A DNA stretch of 64,000 nt. It comes from Candidatus Poribacteria bacterium. Lineage in GTDB: Bacteria; Poribacteria; WGA-4E; WGA-3G. The stretch spans positions 1 through 64,000 of the forward strand of contig JAJEEK010000122.1 of the NCBI GenBank assembly GCA_022821065.1, given 5' to 3'. The position numbers and the translations under genes are program-made. The notes beneath the pieces are model-generated. The model saw nothing but the letters and a program-made list of their open reading frames with translations. It had not been told where the DNA came from and did not search any database. Below, one piece after another: positions 9,094 to 19,462 of this stretch (its first letter is position 1; the number at the start of each line of letters is the position of its first letter).

Positions 9094-12000
9094 ATGTCAG
9101 ATATTAAATCCAATATCCGAGATAATCGTAAACACGGGAGTGTTGGCGATTTCCTAAAGTCCAAAATCGAAGAAGGTTCCTCCCTCTCCATTGTTTCCGC
9201 CTATTTCACCATCCACGCCTTTCAAGCACTTAAAGAGTCACTCACAGAAATCAAAGAGCTCCGATTTCTATTTGGTGAACCCCGTTTTATAAAAAACCTT
9301 GATCCAGAAAAGACAGATAAGAAAGCCTACAAAATTGAGGGCGAAGACGAAGGTTTGAAATTCGATGACCGCCTAAAACAAAATTGGGTTGCCAAAGCGT
9401 GTGCCGAATGGATTCGCGAAAAAGTGAAAATTCAGTCTATTCGGAAATCTAATTTGATGCATGCAAAAATGTATCACATCGCCAATAACAGTGCGGAAGA
9501 TGCCATCGTTGGGAGTTCCAATTTTACCGTGCGCGGACTCGGAATGAGCGCAACAGAGAATAACATTGAACTTAATCTGGAAGTGGATAGCAACCGAGAT
9601 CGCACCGACCTAAAGACGTGGTTCGATGAAATGTGGAACGACAAAGAATTGGTCGAAGATGTCAGAGACGACGTGCTGTTATACCTTGAGCAACTTTATC
9701 AGAACAATACTCCAGAGTTTATCTACTACAAAACGTTGTATCATATCTTTGAACGGTTTTTAGGCGAACAGGAAAAAAGTGGGCTGCTCGCTGAGGATGT
9801 GGAACTCGTTGATACAGTTATCTGGAACACCCTATATGAGTTTCAGAAGGACGCTGTAAAGGGAGCAATCAATAAAATTCGGCAACACAACGGGTGTATC
9901 ATTGCGGATAGTGTCGGTTTGGGTAAGACCTTCGAGGCATTGGCGGTAATCAAATACTTTGAACTGCGAAATAACAATGTGCTTGTATTGTGCCCCAAGA
10001 AATTGCGGGATAACTGGACAGTTTATCGCGCTGACAATAACAGCGATCTGAACCTGTTCTTCGATGACAAATTTAGATATACAGTTTTTTCTCATACCGA
10101 TCTGAGTCGCGATAGTGGTGAGTCAGGCGGTATTAAGCTCGAAACCATCAACTGGGGTAACTACGATCTGGTTGTCATTGATGAATCGCATAATTTCCGC
10201 AACAATACACCGGGAAACAAAGATGAGGAAGGCAACTTAATTCGCAAGAGCCGTTACCAACGTTTAATGGAAGATATTATCCAGAACGGTATCAAAACCA
10301 AAGTGCTGTTACTCTCTGCTACGCCTGTTAACAACAATCTGAAGGATCTACGCAACCAGATATATTTTCTTACGGAAGGGCAAGATGACGCTTTCGCAGA
10401 ATCGCTCGGCGTTGTCAGCCTAAAAAAGACACTCGCAGATGCACAACGGATCTTTACCGACTGGTCAAAACAGGACAACCGCCAAACACGCTCCCTTCTG
10501 GAGCGACTCAGCTCCGCCTTTTTTAAACTTCTTGATGAGGTGACGATCGCCCGTTCCCGAAAACACATCGAAAAATACTATCCAGACTCTCTTAAAAAAC
10601 TTGGCGGATTCCCAAAACGGAGCAAACCGATTTCTGTCTATACTGAAATCGATCTAAAAGGTCAGTTTATGTCCTATGACGAACTCAACGTGGAAATCTC
10701 TGAATATCAACTCTCCCTGTTTAATCCCTCAAAGTATGTTTTACCTGAGTATGTCTCTAAGTATGATATAGGACGACAGATTGGACAATTTACGCAAAGT
10801 GATCGGGAACACTACCTGATCGGCATGATGAAAGTGAACTTTCTCAAGCGGTTGGAGAGTTCTGTCCACGCCTTTGGGATTACGATGGACCGGACGATTG
10901 AAAAAATTGACCAGTTGGAAGAACGAATTAAACGATTCCAAGAATTCCAAGCTGAAAACCCTGATACGGATTTGGAAGAGGTCCATATTGAGGCACTTGA
11001 GGATGAAGAGTTACAAGAAGCGATGCAGGTCGGCAAAAAGTTAACTTTCAAAATGGCACACCTCGACACCGAAAGATGGTTAAAGGACTTAAAGCACGAT
11101 CGAGATCAACTTGAGTTACCCCGCCTCTATGCAAAAGATGTTACCACCAATCGGGATGCCAAACTCGCGAAACTCAAGGAATTAATCGCCGAAAAGGTTA
11201 ATCAGCCAAACCGCAAGGTTTTGGTATTTACTGCCTTTGCAGATACAGCTGCCTATCTCTACAACGCTTTAGAAGACTGGGCAACTAAAGAACTCGGTAT
11301 TCATATCGCAACGGTATCAGGCGGCAAAGATGGTAGTAAGACAAGCTTCGGTAAGAGGGAATTTGGCAACATCCTAACAAATTTTTCTCCGAATTCCAAA
11401 AAACGGCACCTAATGGAATCTATGCCACAGGACAAGGAGATAGATCTGCTCATCGGCACCGATTGCATCTCAGAAGGACAAAACCTCCAAGACTGTGATT
11501 ATCTCATTAACTACGACATTCATTGGAACCCCGTGCGTATCATTCAACGATTTGGACGGATTGACCGCATCGGTAACACCAACGATAGTGTCCAGCTCGT
11601 CAACTTCTGGCCAACACCTGATCTCAACCGCTATATCAAACTGAAAAATCGGGTTGAAGCACGGATGGCACTCGTAGATATAACAGCAACACAGGGAGAT
11701 AACCTCTTAGCACCTGAGGAAATTCAGGATGTCCTTGCGGATGATCTCAAATACCGCGATCAGCAGCTGCTAAAACTGAGAGATGAAGTCCTTGATCTTG
11801 AGGATTTCAATGAAAGTGTCGCACTCAACGAATTTACGCTTGATGATTTCCGTATCGATTTAATGAACTATATTGAGAGTAACCGGAAAATCCTTGAAGA
11901 GGCTCCGTTCGGACTCTATGCCGTTATCCCACCGGATCCGAAGTACCAGATGATTACCAAGGGAGTCGTTTTCTGCCTTCGACAGAAAGGTGATTCCACC

Positions 12001-12363
12001 GGTAATGAGAAGATAAACCCATTGCAGCCCTATTTCCTTGTCTATATTCGTGATGATGGCGAGGTGCGGTATACTTTTGCCCAACCCAAACAGATCCTTG
12101 AAATGTACCGTCTGTTGTGTGCTGGCGAGAAAAAACCTTATGAGGAATTGTGCAACTTGTTTGACCAACAAACTAAAAACGGGACAAATATGGTGCACTA
12201 CAATGACTTGCTCCAAAAAGCGGTGAATTCCCTCACCCGCACCTATCGGAAACGCGCCGTCAATAACCTTCTATCGGGGCGTGGTGGCACTTTGGTGAAG
12301 CCAGAAAAACAGGTCAGCAGTGTAACTGACTTTGAACTGATTACATGGTTGGTAATTCTATGA
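9094..12363 (+). CDS. PLD-nuclease / SNF2-type superfamily 2 helicase fusion (restriction- or defence-type)
   Basis: The 1,089-aa protein begins with a phospholipase-D-like nuclease domain: H123, K125, D136 and the G140-S141 pair form an HKD half-motif (HAKMYH...DAIVGSSNF). A full SF2 helicase core follows: Walker A SVGLGKT with K278, DESH at 363-366, motif III LLLSATPVNNN, and motifs V/VI (GTDCISEGQNLQ, QRFGRIDRIGN). It likely translocates on DNA and cuts it. The next gene, a DNA methylase, overlaps by ATGA, which suggests a restriction-like pair. A helicase-methylase pair also forms part of class 1 DISARM, but drmA, drmB and drmC are absent. A GTG at 9040 is in frame; the ATG at 9094 follows an AGG-containing leader and is preferred. 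Confidence 0.85.
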   Translation: MSDIKSNIRDNRKHGSVGDFLKSKIEEGSSLSIVSAYFTIHAFQALKESLTEIKELRFLFGEPRFIKNLDPEKTDKKAYKIEGEDEGLKFDDRLKQNWVAKACAEWIREKVKIQSIRKSNLMHAKMYHIANNSAEDAIVGSSNFTVRGLGMSATENNIELNLEVDSNRDRTDLKTWFDEMWNDKELVEDVRDDVLLYLEQLYQNNTPEFIYYKTLYHIFERFLGEQEKSGLLAEDVELVDTVIWNTLYEFQKDAVKGAINKIRQHNGCIIADSVGLGKTFEALAVIKYFELRNNNVLVLCPKKLRDNWTVYRADNNSDLNLFFDDKFRYTVFSHTDLSRDSGESGGIKLETINWGNYDLVVIDESHNFRNNTPGNKDEEGNLIRKSRYQRLMEDIIQNGIKTKVLLLSATPVNNNLKDLRNQIYFLTEGQDDAFAESLGVVSLKKTLADAQRIFTDWSKQDNRQTRSLLERLSSAFFKLLDEVTIARSRKHIEKYYPDSLKKLGGFPKRSKPISVYTEIDLKGQFMSYDELNVEISEYQLSLFNPSKYVLPEYVSKYDIGRQIGQFTQSDREHYLIGMMKVNFLKRLESSVHAFGITMDRTIEKIDQLEERIKRFQEFQAENPDTDLEEVHIEALEDEELQEAMQVGKKLTFKMAHLDTERWLKDLKHDRDQLELPRLYAKDVTTNRDAKLAKLKELIAEKVNQPNRKVLVFTAFADTAAYLYNALEDWATKELGIHIATVSGGKDGSKTSFGKREFGNILTNFSPNSKKRHLMESMPQDKEIDLLIGTDCISEGQNLQDCDYLINYDIHWNPVRIIQRFGRIDRIGNTNDSVQLVNFWPTPDLNRYIKLKNRVEARMALVDITATQGDNLLAPEEIQDVLADDLKYRDQQLLKLRDEVLDLEDFNESVALNEFTLDDFRIDLMNYIESNRKILEEAPFGLYAVIPPDPKYQMITKGVVFCLRQKGDSTGNEKINPLQPYFLVYIRDDGEVRYTFAQPKQILEMYRLLCAGEKKPYEELCNLFDQQTKNGTNMVHYNDLLQKAVNSLTRTYRKRAVNNLLSGRGGTLVKPEKQVSSVTDFELITWLVIL

Positions 12364-15300
12364 ACGAACTACGCACACAAAAAAACATAGAACAGGCACT
12401 AAAGGATTTTCAGCGGGGCAGACTGGCATTGAACGCCGAAAATCTGCTTAACACACTCGGCTACGAGAGCGAAATTACCATGGATTTTGAATCCAATCTC
12501 GCCGAGGCGTTTATTGCGTATTTCGACGAGTTTGGAAAACTGAACCCGGAACGAGCTATGGTAGATGACTGGGAGTCAATTGATTTCCTGTTTCAACTCA
12601 CGGAAGAAGAAATCTCTGGCAGCGGTCAGATGCGAATCGCTTTTAATAATAAGCAGCTTGACAACACCATTATTGAATCGTATGTTTTCTTTGCCCTAAA
12701 GTTACAAGAAAGAGATTATACACGCACACAACTGTCCAACATTACCCGCGAAATCAACAAACTAACGCCGATGCCGGCAATGATAATTTTCCAACACGGT
12801 CAAACCTTGACCCTTGCGGTTATCAATCGGCGTTTACACAAGCGAGATGAATCGAGAGACGTTCTTGAAAAGGTAACGCTGATTAAAGATATTGATTCCC
12901 ACGATCCCCATCCAGCTCACATTAAAATTCTGTTTGACCTCTCGCGCAATGAGTTGTTCAGAGTCCATGGCTTTAGCAACTTTGTTGAACTCCATCGCGC
13001 CTGGGCAAAAACACTGGATATCCAAGAACTCAACAAACAATTCTATCGTGAACTCTCCAACTGGTACTTCTGGGCTGTGGACAGTGTAACGTTCCCAGAG
13101 GACGCAGGCGAAAACATAGATATCCGCAACGCTACCAGCATCATTCGTTTAATTACACGACTGATCTTTGTCTGGTTCATTAAAGAGAAAAAATTAGTCC
13201 CCGACATCTTTTTCAATCCGAGAGAGATAGAAAATATCCTTGTTAGTACCGATCCACAAGGAAGCACTTACTACAAGGCTATTCTCCAAAACCTCTTTTT
13301 TGCGACCCTCAATCAAGAGATGAACACACCCGAAAAACACCCCCCTGATAAGGGGGGCAGGGGGGTTCTCCGTAAATTTCGCGGCAAGGGACGACAGCAC
13401 TACAATATCACATCGTTTTATCGCTATGAAGAATATTTCTCGAATTCAGATGAGGCACTACAACACTTTGAAACTATTCCGTTTTTGAATGGTGGGTTGT
13501 TCGAGTGTCTGGATAAAAAAGACAAAGACGATCCCAAGAAGATTCTACGAGTTGATGGGTTTTCCGATCGCGAAGACAATCAGTTGTCTGTCCCCAATTT
13601 CTTATTCTTTTCCGACGAGAGGGAGGTTGACCTCAACAAAGTCTATGACACAAAAGGCAAGCGATATAAAGTCCGCGGACTCATTGAAATTCTCCGACGC
13701 TACAAATTTACGATTACTGAGAACACACCCATTGAGGAAGAAGTCGCACTTGACCCCGAGCTCCTCGGAAAGGTTTTTGAGAACCTTCTCGCTGCCTATA
13801 ACCCCGAAACCGGTGCGACTGCGCGTAAGCAGACAGGTTCGTTCTATACCCCTCGCGAGATCGTCAACTATATGGTAGACGAGTCACTCATTGCCTACCT
13901 GAAAACTGCATTGATTACCTATCACGAATCCGAAAGTACCTTTGCCGCTACGAACCCTCCTTCACAACTGGACCTCAAAGGTCAATCCGATCCGGTGCAA
14001 ACCCAACTTGACCCGCAAGCAACAACGTTGACGGATAAACAACAGTCTGAGATTGAAAAGAAACTCCGCATCCTCATCGCCTACAACGATAAACCGCATC
14101 AATTTACCGATGCTGAAACCGACCAACTCATCAATGCCATCGACACTCTCAAGATTCTCGATCCCGCCTGTGGATCGGGCGCGTTCCCGATGGGTATCCT
14201 GCATAAACTCGTTTTCATTCTCGCCAAACTTGACCCGCGCAACGACCAGTGGAGGCAACGGCAGATCGCTAAAGTCCAAAATCTCATCAACATGGCAGAA
14301 GAAATTGACGATAGCACGGTTCGGCGAAATACCCTCCGCGACCTTGAACGAGAAATTGACAACATTAACGAGGCGTTTGAACGCAATGAACTCGACTACG
14401 GTAGAAAACTCTACCTCATAGAGAACTGCATCTACGGTGTAGATATCCAACCGATCGCCGTACAGATCGCCAAACTCCGATTTTTTATCTCGCTTGTTGT
14501 AGACCAGCGTATTGACGAGGCACAAGAAAACAGAGGCGTGCGTCCATTGCCTAACTTAGAGACTAAATTTGTTGCTGGAGATACACTCATAGGTGTTGAC
14601 AAGCCGAAACAACAGACACTGCGCAACCCCGAAATTGACACTAAGGAAAAGGCATTAAGCGAGGTTCGTCGAAAGCATTTTATTGCTCGTACTCCGGGAA
14701 CGAAAGATAAATACCGCGAACTTGACCAGCAAATCCGAGACGAGATCAGCGGATTGCTCAAACGAGATGGTTTCCCCATCAAAACGACTGAAAAAATCGC
14801 CAGTTGGGACCCCTACGACCAGAACGCCACTGCCGACTGGTTCGATAGCGAATGGATGTTTGGACTCACAGTTGGGTTCGATGTCGTGATCGGCAACCCG
14901 CCTTATATTAATGTTGAGAATCTTCCAGTTGCAACGAAGGATTATCTATTTAAGAACTACCGAGCCTGTAAAGGGAGAACCGATATTTACATCGCATTCC
15001 TCGAAAAATCTATTGCTATCCTTACCGCAAATGGAATTGTGAGTTTCATTATTCCTTATGCCTTCGCTGTGCAAAAATACGGCGAGAAAATGCGCCAGAT
15101 TCTAATAGAAAATCACACCATTCGGGAAATTGTGGATGCAAGTAGTTATAGGATTTTCGAGAACGCTACAGTGTACAATATTGTCCTAACAGTTGGTAAT
15201 CACAAAGTGCAAGACCATACGAAAGTTCGCTTATATCACAGCAATACCGATTTTGATGAGCGTAGCGGAGAGGAATTTTTAATTGATCAACACGCCTTTG

Positions 15301-16079
15301 CGGAACTCAAAGATTCTCGTCTTGAAACCAATCCACTTGTATTTGACAGTCTTAAGGTAAAGGAAAAAATATGGGAGCAAGCGATTCGTTTCGATCAGAT
15401 ATGCTTTGTTGCTTATGGTGCCAGACTCAATCACCGTTCAAAAAAGTTGGGAAAAAACCACTATATCAGTCAATCAACAATTTCAAGTAGTAAACGATTC
15501 TGTGAGGGGAAAAACATTGAGCGTTACTCGTTTACTCAGGCAGGTTGGTTGAATTATAGACCGAATGAACACTATAATCCGATGTTTCCAGAGTTGTTTG
15601 AGAACAAGAAGTTAATGTTTATCAACGTAGTAAAAGACCGATTGCGCTTCGCTTATGATAATGAAGGTTTCTACAACAGTCATACGGTTGTAAACTGTGT
15701 TCGATTAGACTTGCTCTCAGGAATCTCTCATGTCTCGGCACGTCGCGCGTTCCGAGCTGCTGATAGCAATCTCGCCAAGAAGTATGATTACAAATTCCTT
15801 CTGGGTATTCTGAATTCCGATCTCACAAACTGGTATTTCCGTAACTTCTTAAGCGAAGGTTTACATTTTTATCCGAACGATGCCAAAGAGTTGCCTATCC
15901 CTAATGTCCCCCCTGAACAACAAACTCCTATTATTGAACTCGTTGACCAAATTCTTGATGCCAAACACACTGACCCCGATTCGGACGTTTCCTCCCTTGA
16001 AAATGAGATTGATAATCTGGTGTATGAATTGTATAATTTAACAGAAAAGGAAATTGCGATTGTGGAGGCAAGTGAATGA
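12360..16079 (+). CDS. Eco57I/PglX-like N6-adenine DNA methylase
   Basis: This is a 1,239-aa protein with the SAM-binding motif I DPACGSG at 601-607 and the catalytic NPPY at 846-849, as in gamma-class adenine methylases. The long N-terminal region and the C-terminal target-recognition-like region resemble type IIG/Eco57I and BREX PglX enzymes. No PD-(D/E)XK motif is obvious, so cleavage may lie in the partner helicase. The ATG at 12360 overlaps the helicase stop (ATGA) and is preferred to an in-frame ATG at 12345. The 3' end overlaps the TIR gene in the same way. A C6/G6 palindrome at 13335-13370 is translated in frame as HPPDKGGRGV, an apparent insertion between domains. Confidence 0.88.
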   Translation: MNELRTQKNIEQALKDFQRGRLALNAENLLNTLGYESEITMDFESNLAEAFIAYFDEFGKLNPERAMVDDWESIDFLFQLTEEEISGSGQMRIAFNNKQLDNTIIESYVFFALKLQERDYTRTQLSNITREINKLTPMPAMIIFQHGQTLTLAVINRRLHKRDESRDVLEKVTLIKDIDSHDPHPAHIKILFDLSRNELFRVHGFSNFVELHRAWAKTLDIQELNKQFYRELSNWYFWAVDSVTFPEDAGENIDIRNATSIIRLITRLIFVWFIKEKKLVPDIFFNPREIENILVSTDPQGSTYYKAILQNLFFATLNQEMNTPEKHPPDKGGRGVLRKFRGKGRQHYNITSFYRYEEYFSNSDEALQHFETIPFLNGGLFECLDKKDKDDPKKILRVDGFSDREDNQLSVPNFLFFSDEREVDLNKVYDTKGKRYKVRGLIEILRRYKFTITENTPIEEEVALDPELLGKVFENLLAAYNPETGATARKQTGSFYTPREIVNYMVDESLIAYLKTALITYHESESTFAATNPPSQLDLKGQSDPVQTQLDPQATTLTDKQQSEIEKKLRILIAYNDKPHQFTDAETDQLINAIDTLKILDPACGSGAFPMGILHKLVFILAKLDPRNDQWRQRQIAKVQNLINMAEEIDDSTVRRNTLRDLEREIDNINEAFERNELDYGRKLYLIENCIYGVDIQPIAVQIAKLRFFISLVVDQRIDEAQENRGVRPLPNLETKFVAGDTLIGVDKPKQQTLRNPEIDTKEKALSEVRRKHFIARTPGTKDKYRELDQQIRDEISGLLKRDGFPIKTTEKIASWDPYDQNATADWFDSEWMFGLTVGFDVVIGNPPYINVENLPVATKDYLFKNYRACKGRTDIYIAFLEKSIAILTANGIVSFIIPYAFAVQKYGEKMRQILIENHTIREIVDASSYRIFENATVYNIVLTVGNHKVQDHTKVRLYHSNTDFDERSGEEFLIDQHAFAELKDSRLETNPLVFDSLKVKEKIWEQAIRFDQICFVAYGARLNHRSKKLGKNHYISQSTISSSKRFCEGKNIERYSFTQAGWLNYRPNEHYNPMFPELFENKKLMFINVVKDRLRFAYDNEGFYNSHTVVNCVRLDLLSGISHVSARRAFRAADSNLAKKYDYKFLLGILNSDLTNWYFRNFLSEGLHFYPNDAKELPIPNVPPEQQTPIIELVDQILDAKHTDPDSDVSSLENEIDNLVYELYNLTEKEIAIVEASE
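13335..13370. repeat. in-frame C6/G6 palindromic insert within the methylase gene
   Basis: CCCCCC at 13340-13345 and GGGGGG at 13352-13357 flank TGATAA, followed by CAGGGGGG. The segment is translated as PPDKGGRGV with no frame break. It is compositionally unlike its surroundings and resembles short palindromes dispersed in many bacterial genomes. Confidence 0.7.
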
Positions 16080-17482
16080 ACAAACCGTTAAAAGTTTTCA
16101 TTACCTATGCGCGTAAAGATAAGGAAGCAAAGAATAAATTAATAACGTCCCTTGCGGTCATGAAACGTCAAGGCTTAATAGAAATCTGGCACGATAACGA
16201 AATGTACGGCGGCGATAGGTGGCAAAACGAAATTTTTTCCAAGCATCTTCCGAGTTCAGATCTGCTGCTCTATCTTGTTTCTGCCGATAGCCTTGCCTCT
16301 GAAAATTGCTATAAGGAATTCAAAATAGCCAGGGAGAAAAAGATAAGGGTCATCCCGATCATCTTTTCAGATTGCGATTGGAAAAACGATCAACTCAGCA
16401 ACTTCCAAGTTTTTCCCGACGATGGCACACCCATTAACGAATGGGATCCGGAAGACAAGGGCTGGCAAAATGCTGTAAAAGGCATCCGAAAGACTGTTGA
16501 AAACATGCTGTCTCAGTCGGAGTCTGCCTCTGATGTCTCCAAAAAAGAACGAGAGGCTGAAACAGTATTTCAGCATGGAAATTTCCTACTGAAGTTGGGA
16601 AAAATAGATCTAGCGATAGCGGCCTACTCCGAGGCTATTGCCCTCAACCCGAGTGCCAATGCTTATATTGGTCGCGGTGTGGCTTACGCCAATAAAGGCG
16701 AGTTTGACTGTGCCATTGAAGAATATGACACAGCAATATGCCTCAAACCCGATTCTCCTATAGCCTATTACAATCGAGGCAACGCTTATCTCCACAAAAA
16801 TGAACCTGACCAGGCCCTTAAAGACTATACCCAAGCCATAAAATGGCAACCTGATGATGCCGATGCTTATACCGGTCGCGGTGTGGCTTACTATAAAAAA
16901 GGTGAATTTGACCTGGCCATCAACGACTATAGCAAAGCCATAAAACTGAATTCCGACTATATAATAGCCTATGGGAATCGCGGCAAGGCTTATAGGGACA
17001 AAGGTGACATCGACAACGCCATCGCCGACTATACTAAAGCCATAGAATTGGATCCGGACAACGCCATTCTCTATAACGATCGTGGTGTTATTTATGGAAA
17101 AAAGGACGAGTATGATTTGGCTATTAAAGACTTTACCAAAGCTATACGACTTACATCTGGTAATTTCAATGCCTATTACAACCTCGGAAGAGCTTATGAC
17201 GAAAAGGGTGAGTATAACCAAGCTATCGAAAACTATGACAGAGTGATAGAACTCAATCCTAATTATATTAGTGCTTATTACAGGCGAGGGGTGGCTTGGT
17301 TATATTTGCAGGAATGGGAAAGAGCAAAATCAGACTTAACCACTACCAGAGATCGGGGCAGGGGCATAGATATCACGATAGTTTTCCGTAATGACTTTGG
17401 AAGCCTTGAAAACTTTGAACAGATAAACGGCGTTCAATTACCAGAAGACATCGCCGCACTGCTAACGCCACCGCGATTATAG
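16076..17482 (+). CDS. TIR-domain / TPR protein, candidate NAD-cleaving effector
   Basis: The 468-aa protein has an N-terminal TIR domain (about residues 5-140): KVFITYARKDKE, EIWHDNEMYGGDRW, and SADSLASENCYKEF, where E81 is the likely catalytic glutamate of NADase-type TIRs. About eight TPR units of 34 residues follow (AYYNRGNAYLHK, AYTGRGVAYYKK and so on). A tail, NDFGSLENFEQINGVQLPED, is shared with the three FRG-TPR proteins downstream. Its ATG overlaps the methylase stop (ATGA), so it belongs to the helicase-methylase operon. TIR effectors in defence deplete NAD on infection; that role here is inference. The TPRs probably sense or bind a partner. Confidence 0.85.
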   Translation: MNKPLKVFITYARKDKEAKNKLITSLAVMKRQGLIEIWHDNEMYGGDRWQNEIFSKHLPSSDLLLYLVSADSLASENCYKEFKIAREKKIRVIPIIFSDCDWKNDQLSNFQVFPDDGTPINEWDPEDKGWQNAVKGIRKTVENMLSQSESASDVSKKEREAETVFQHGNFLLKLGKIDLAIAAYSEAIALNPSANAYIGRGVAYANKGEFDCAIEEYDTAICLKPDSPIAYYNRGNAYLHKNEPDQALKDYTQAIKWQPDDADAYTGRGVAYYKKGEFDLAINDYSKAIKLNSDYIIAYGNRGKAYRDKGDIDNAIADYTKAIELDPDNAILYNDRGVIYGKKDEYDLAIKDFTKAIRLTSGNFNAYYNLGRAYDEKGEYNQAIENYDRVIELNPNYISAYYRRGVAWLYLQEWERAKSDLTTTRDRGRGIDITIVFRNDFGSLENFEQINGVQLPEDIAALLTPPRL

Positions 17483-17503
17483 CAGTGAAACGAAAAATGT
17501 CTG

Positions 17504-17543
17504 AATCGCAGATTACTCAGATGACGCAGATTTCACGGATTTT
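17504..17543. repeat. dispersed intergenic repeat, GCAGAT/ACGGAT type
   Basis: The segment reads as imperfect 9-10-nt units (TCGCAGATTACTCAGATGAC, then GCAGATTTCACGGATTT). Related ATCCGCGAA units occur at 19417-19451, 21110-21130, 22920-22955 and 25092-25132. All five are gaps within the defence-like island. Confidence 0.6.
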
Positions 17544-17612
17544 TGAGTCTTCTTGTTCATCCCCGCGTGCCTGCTCCATTTATACACTTTCTATCCAGAC
17601 AAAGCAAATCAA

Positions 17613-19349
17613 ATGAACACACAAAAACAAGATAACCCTTCAAACGAAAACCTACACACAGTTGAAGATATCATCCATTTGGTAGAAACGAAAACGTCAG
17701 GCGGCTACATCTACCGTGGCGAACAGAAATGTTATTGTAAAGTCTCATCAAGCCTCTACCGCCAATATGGTATGAAGATAGAGCATTCTGATATAGAGGT
17801 TATCCAGAAAGAGACGCTAGCTGCTGCGGAAAAGCACACCAAACATCTCCGTCAGGATTTCGCAGCATTTCTAAACCTAAGCGGACGGAATACCGATGAA
17901 ACTATTGATTTTGAAATTCTTGTGGAACTCCAACACTGCGGTGGTAATACGAACCTTATCGCCTTCACGACCGATTACCGTATTGCCCTTTTTTGGGCTT
18001 GCGACGGTGCTCCGAGTGAAGATGGTAGACTTATCCTGCAAAGAACCGACGGGATAAAAAACTGGATTCATTACTCTCGGAATCCCCGCCATCGCGTTGT
18101 TACCCAGAAGAGTAGGTTCGTTAGACCGCCTAAGGGCTTTATTGAACTAGACGAGGACGATATCGTCACCATCCCTGCAGACCTTAAAAAGCCAATGTTA
18201 GAGTATCTGCAAAATTACCACGATATATCTACAGAAACCATCTACAGCGACCTCTATGGATTTATTAGAAACCAAGGGATTCACGAGAGTGCCTATGCCG
18301 AGTTGTATAGAGGTCTTGCTTGTGGAGATCAAGCAATTAAAGCAACAACCGATGAAGAGGAACAGCAGGAATATGAAAAGTCCATTGCCCATTATACTAA
18401 AGCGATAGAATTAAAATCGGGTTTTTCGGAGGCCTATTATAATCGCGGTAATACTTACCAACACAAAGGCAATTATGACAATGCTATAAAAGACTATAAC
18501 ACGGCGATAAAACTCAAAAATGACTATGCCGAAGCCTATTACAAGCGCGGCAATGCTTATATCAGAAAAGGTGATTTCGACCATGCCATCCAAGACTACA
18601 ACACAGCTATACAACTCAAACCTAATTATGCCGATGCCTATAGCAATCGGGGTCATGCTTACGACAAGGAGAACAAACCTGACCATGCCATCCAAGACTA
18701 TAACACGGCTATACAACTCAAACCCGATCATGCTCTGACCTATAACAATCGAGGCACTACCTATGGCAAAAGAGGCTATCTTGACCATGCCATAGAAGAC
18801 TTCAATACGGCAGTAAGACTCAATCCTGATTATGCCGAGGTCTATTGCAATCGGGGTTATGCTTATCAATATAAAGGCGAACTTGACAAAGCTATCATAG
18901 ACTTTGATAAAGCTATACAATTGCAACCTGATCTTACTGAGGCCTATAATAACCGCGGCATAGCTTACATCAAGAAAGGTGAGTTTGAACGAGCCATTGA
19001 AGACTATACCAAGGCAATAGAGCTGGATCCCGATTATGCCGAAGCTTATCATAATCGAGGTCATGCCTACCGCGAAAGTGGCGATTTTGAAAACGCCATA
19101 AATGACTACACCCAAGTGATACAACTTAAGTCTGATTATGTTAGTGCCTATTATTGTCGCGCCGTGACGCAGTTACACCTGCAAGCATGGGAGAGGGCCA
19201 AATCAGATCTGGTTACTGTCGAAAATTTGGGGGCAGATATCGCCGCAGCTTTTCGTAACGCCTTCGGAAGTGTTGAAAACTTTGAACAAACAACAGGCAT
19301 ACAATTACCGGAAGACATCGCTACACTGTTGACACCCCCGCAAGCATAA
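17613..19349 (+). CDS. FRG-domain / TPR protein, paralogue 1
   Basis: This 578-aa protein has an N-terminal FRG domain: GGYIYRGEQKCYCKVSSSLYR, then LQHCGGNTNLIAFTTDYRIALF, matching the family's FRG...SLFR and QHYG-PTRLLDWT-type blocks. From about residue 255 there are at least eight TPR units, then the tail NAFGSVENFEQTTGIQLPED shared with the TIR protein. Paralogues 2 and 3 begin at the equivalent MNT, so I start at the ATG at 17613 and not at an in-frame codon at 17553. The biochemical activity of FRG domains is not known to me. The context suggests a defence or stress role. The TPR DNA has a period of about 102 bp and invites recombination. Confidence 0.8.
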   Translation: MNTQKQDNPSNENLHTVEDIIHLVETKTSGGYIYRGEQKCYCKVSSSLYRQYGMKIEHSDIEVIQKETLAAAEKHTKHLRQDFAAFLNLSGRNTDETIDFEILVELQHCGGNTNLIAFTTDYRIALFWACDGAPSEDGRLILQRTDGIKNWIHYSRNPRHRVVTQKSRFVRPPKGFIELDEDDIVTIPADLKKPMLEYLQNYHDISTETIYSDLYGFIRNQGIHESAYAELYRGLACGDQAIKATTDEEEQQEYEKSIAHYTKAIELKSGFSEAYYNRGNTYQHKGNYDNAIKDYNTAIKLKNDYAEAYYKRGNAYIRKGDFDHAIQDYNTAIQLKPNYADAYSNRGHAYDKENKPDHAIQDYNTAIQLKPDHALTYNNRGTTYGKRGYLDHAIEDFNTAVRLNPDYAEVYCNRGYAYQYKGELDKAIIDFDKAIQLQPDLTEAYNNRGIAYIKKGEFERAIEDYTKAIELDPDYAEAYHNRGHAYRESGDFENAINDYTQVIQLKSDYVSAYYCRAVTQLHLQAWERAKSDLVTVENLGADIAAAFRNAFGSVENFEQTTGIQLPEDIATLLTPPQA

Positions 19350-19416
19350 ATGGGACTGATCGTTGCTGGATGCAAACGTTGCCACAGTAAATGAGGCAGA
19401 TAATAAGGTTCCTAAA

Positions 19417-19451
19417 AATCCGCGTTATCTGTGTAATCCGCGATTCAGACA
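19417..19451. repeat. dispersed intergenic repeat, ATCCGCG type
   Basis: AATCCGCGTTATCTGTGTAA then TCCGCGATTCAGAC, just before the AGAAGGAAG Shine-Dalgarno of FRG-TPR paralogue 2. A shortened copy sits at the same place before paralogue 3. Confidence 0.65.
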
Positions 19452-19462
19452 GAAGGAAGCAT

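Noticed and set aside
9094..16079. Complete DISARM or BREX system
   Set aside because: Only the helicase-like and methylase-like parts are present; drmA/B/C, brxA/B/C/L and pglZ are not seen.
18411..19124. Long minus-strand open frame opposite FRG-TPR paralogue 1, and similar ones at 16610-17221, 20051-20671 and 22259-22726
   Set aside because: They mirror the TPR repeats on the other strand, give repetitive hydrophobic translations, and lie fully inside strongly supported genes.
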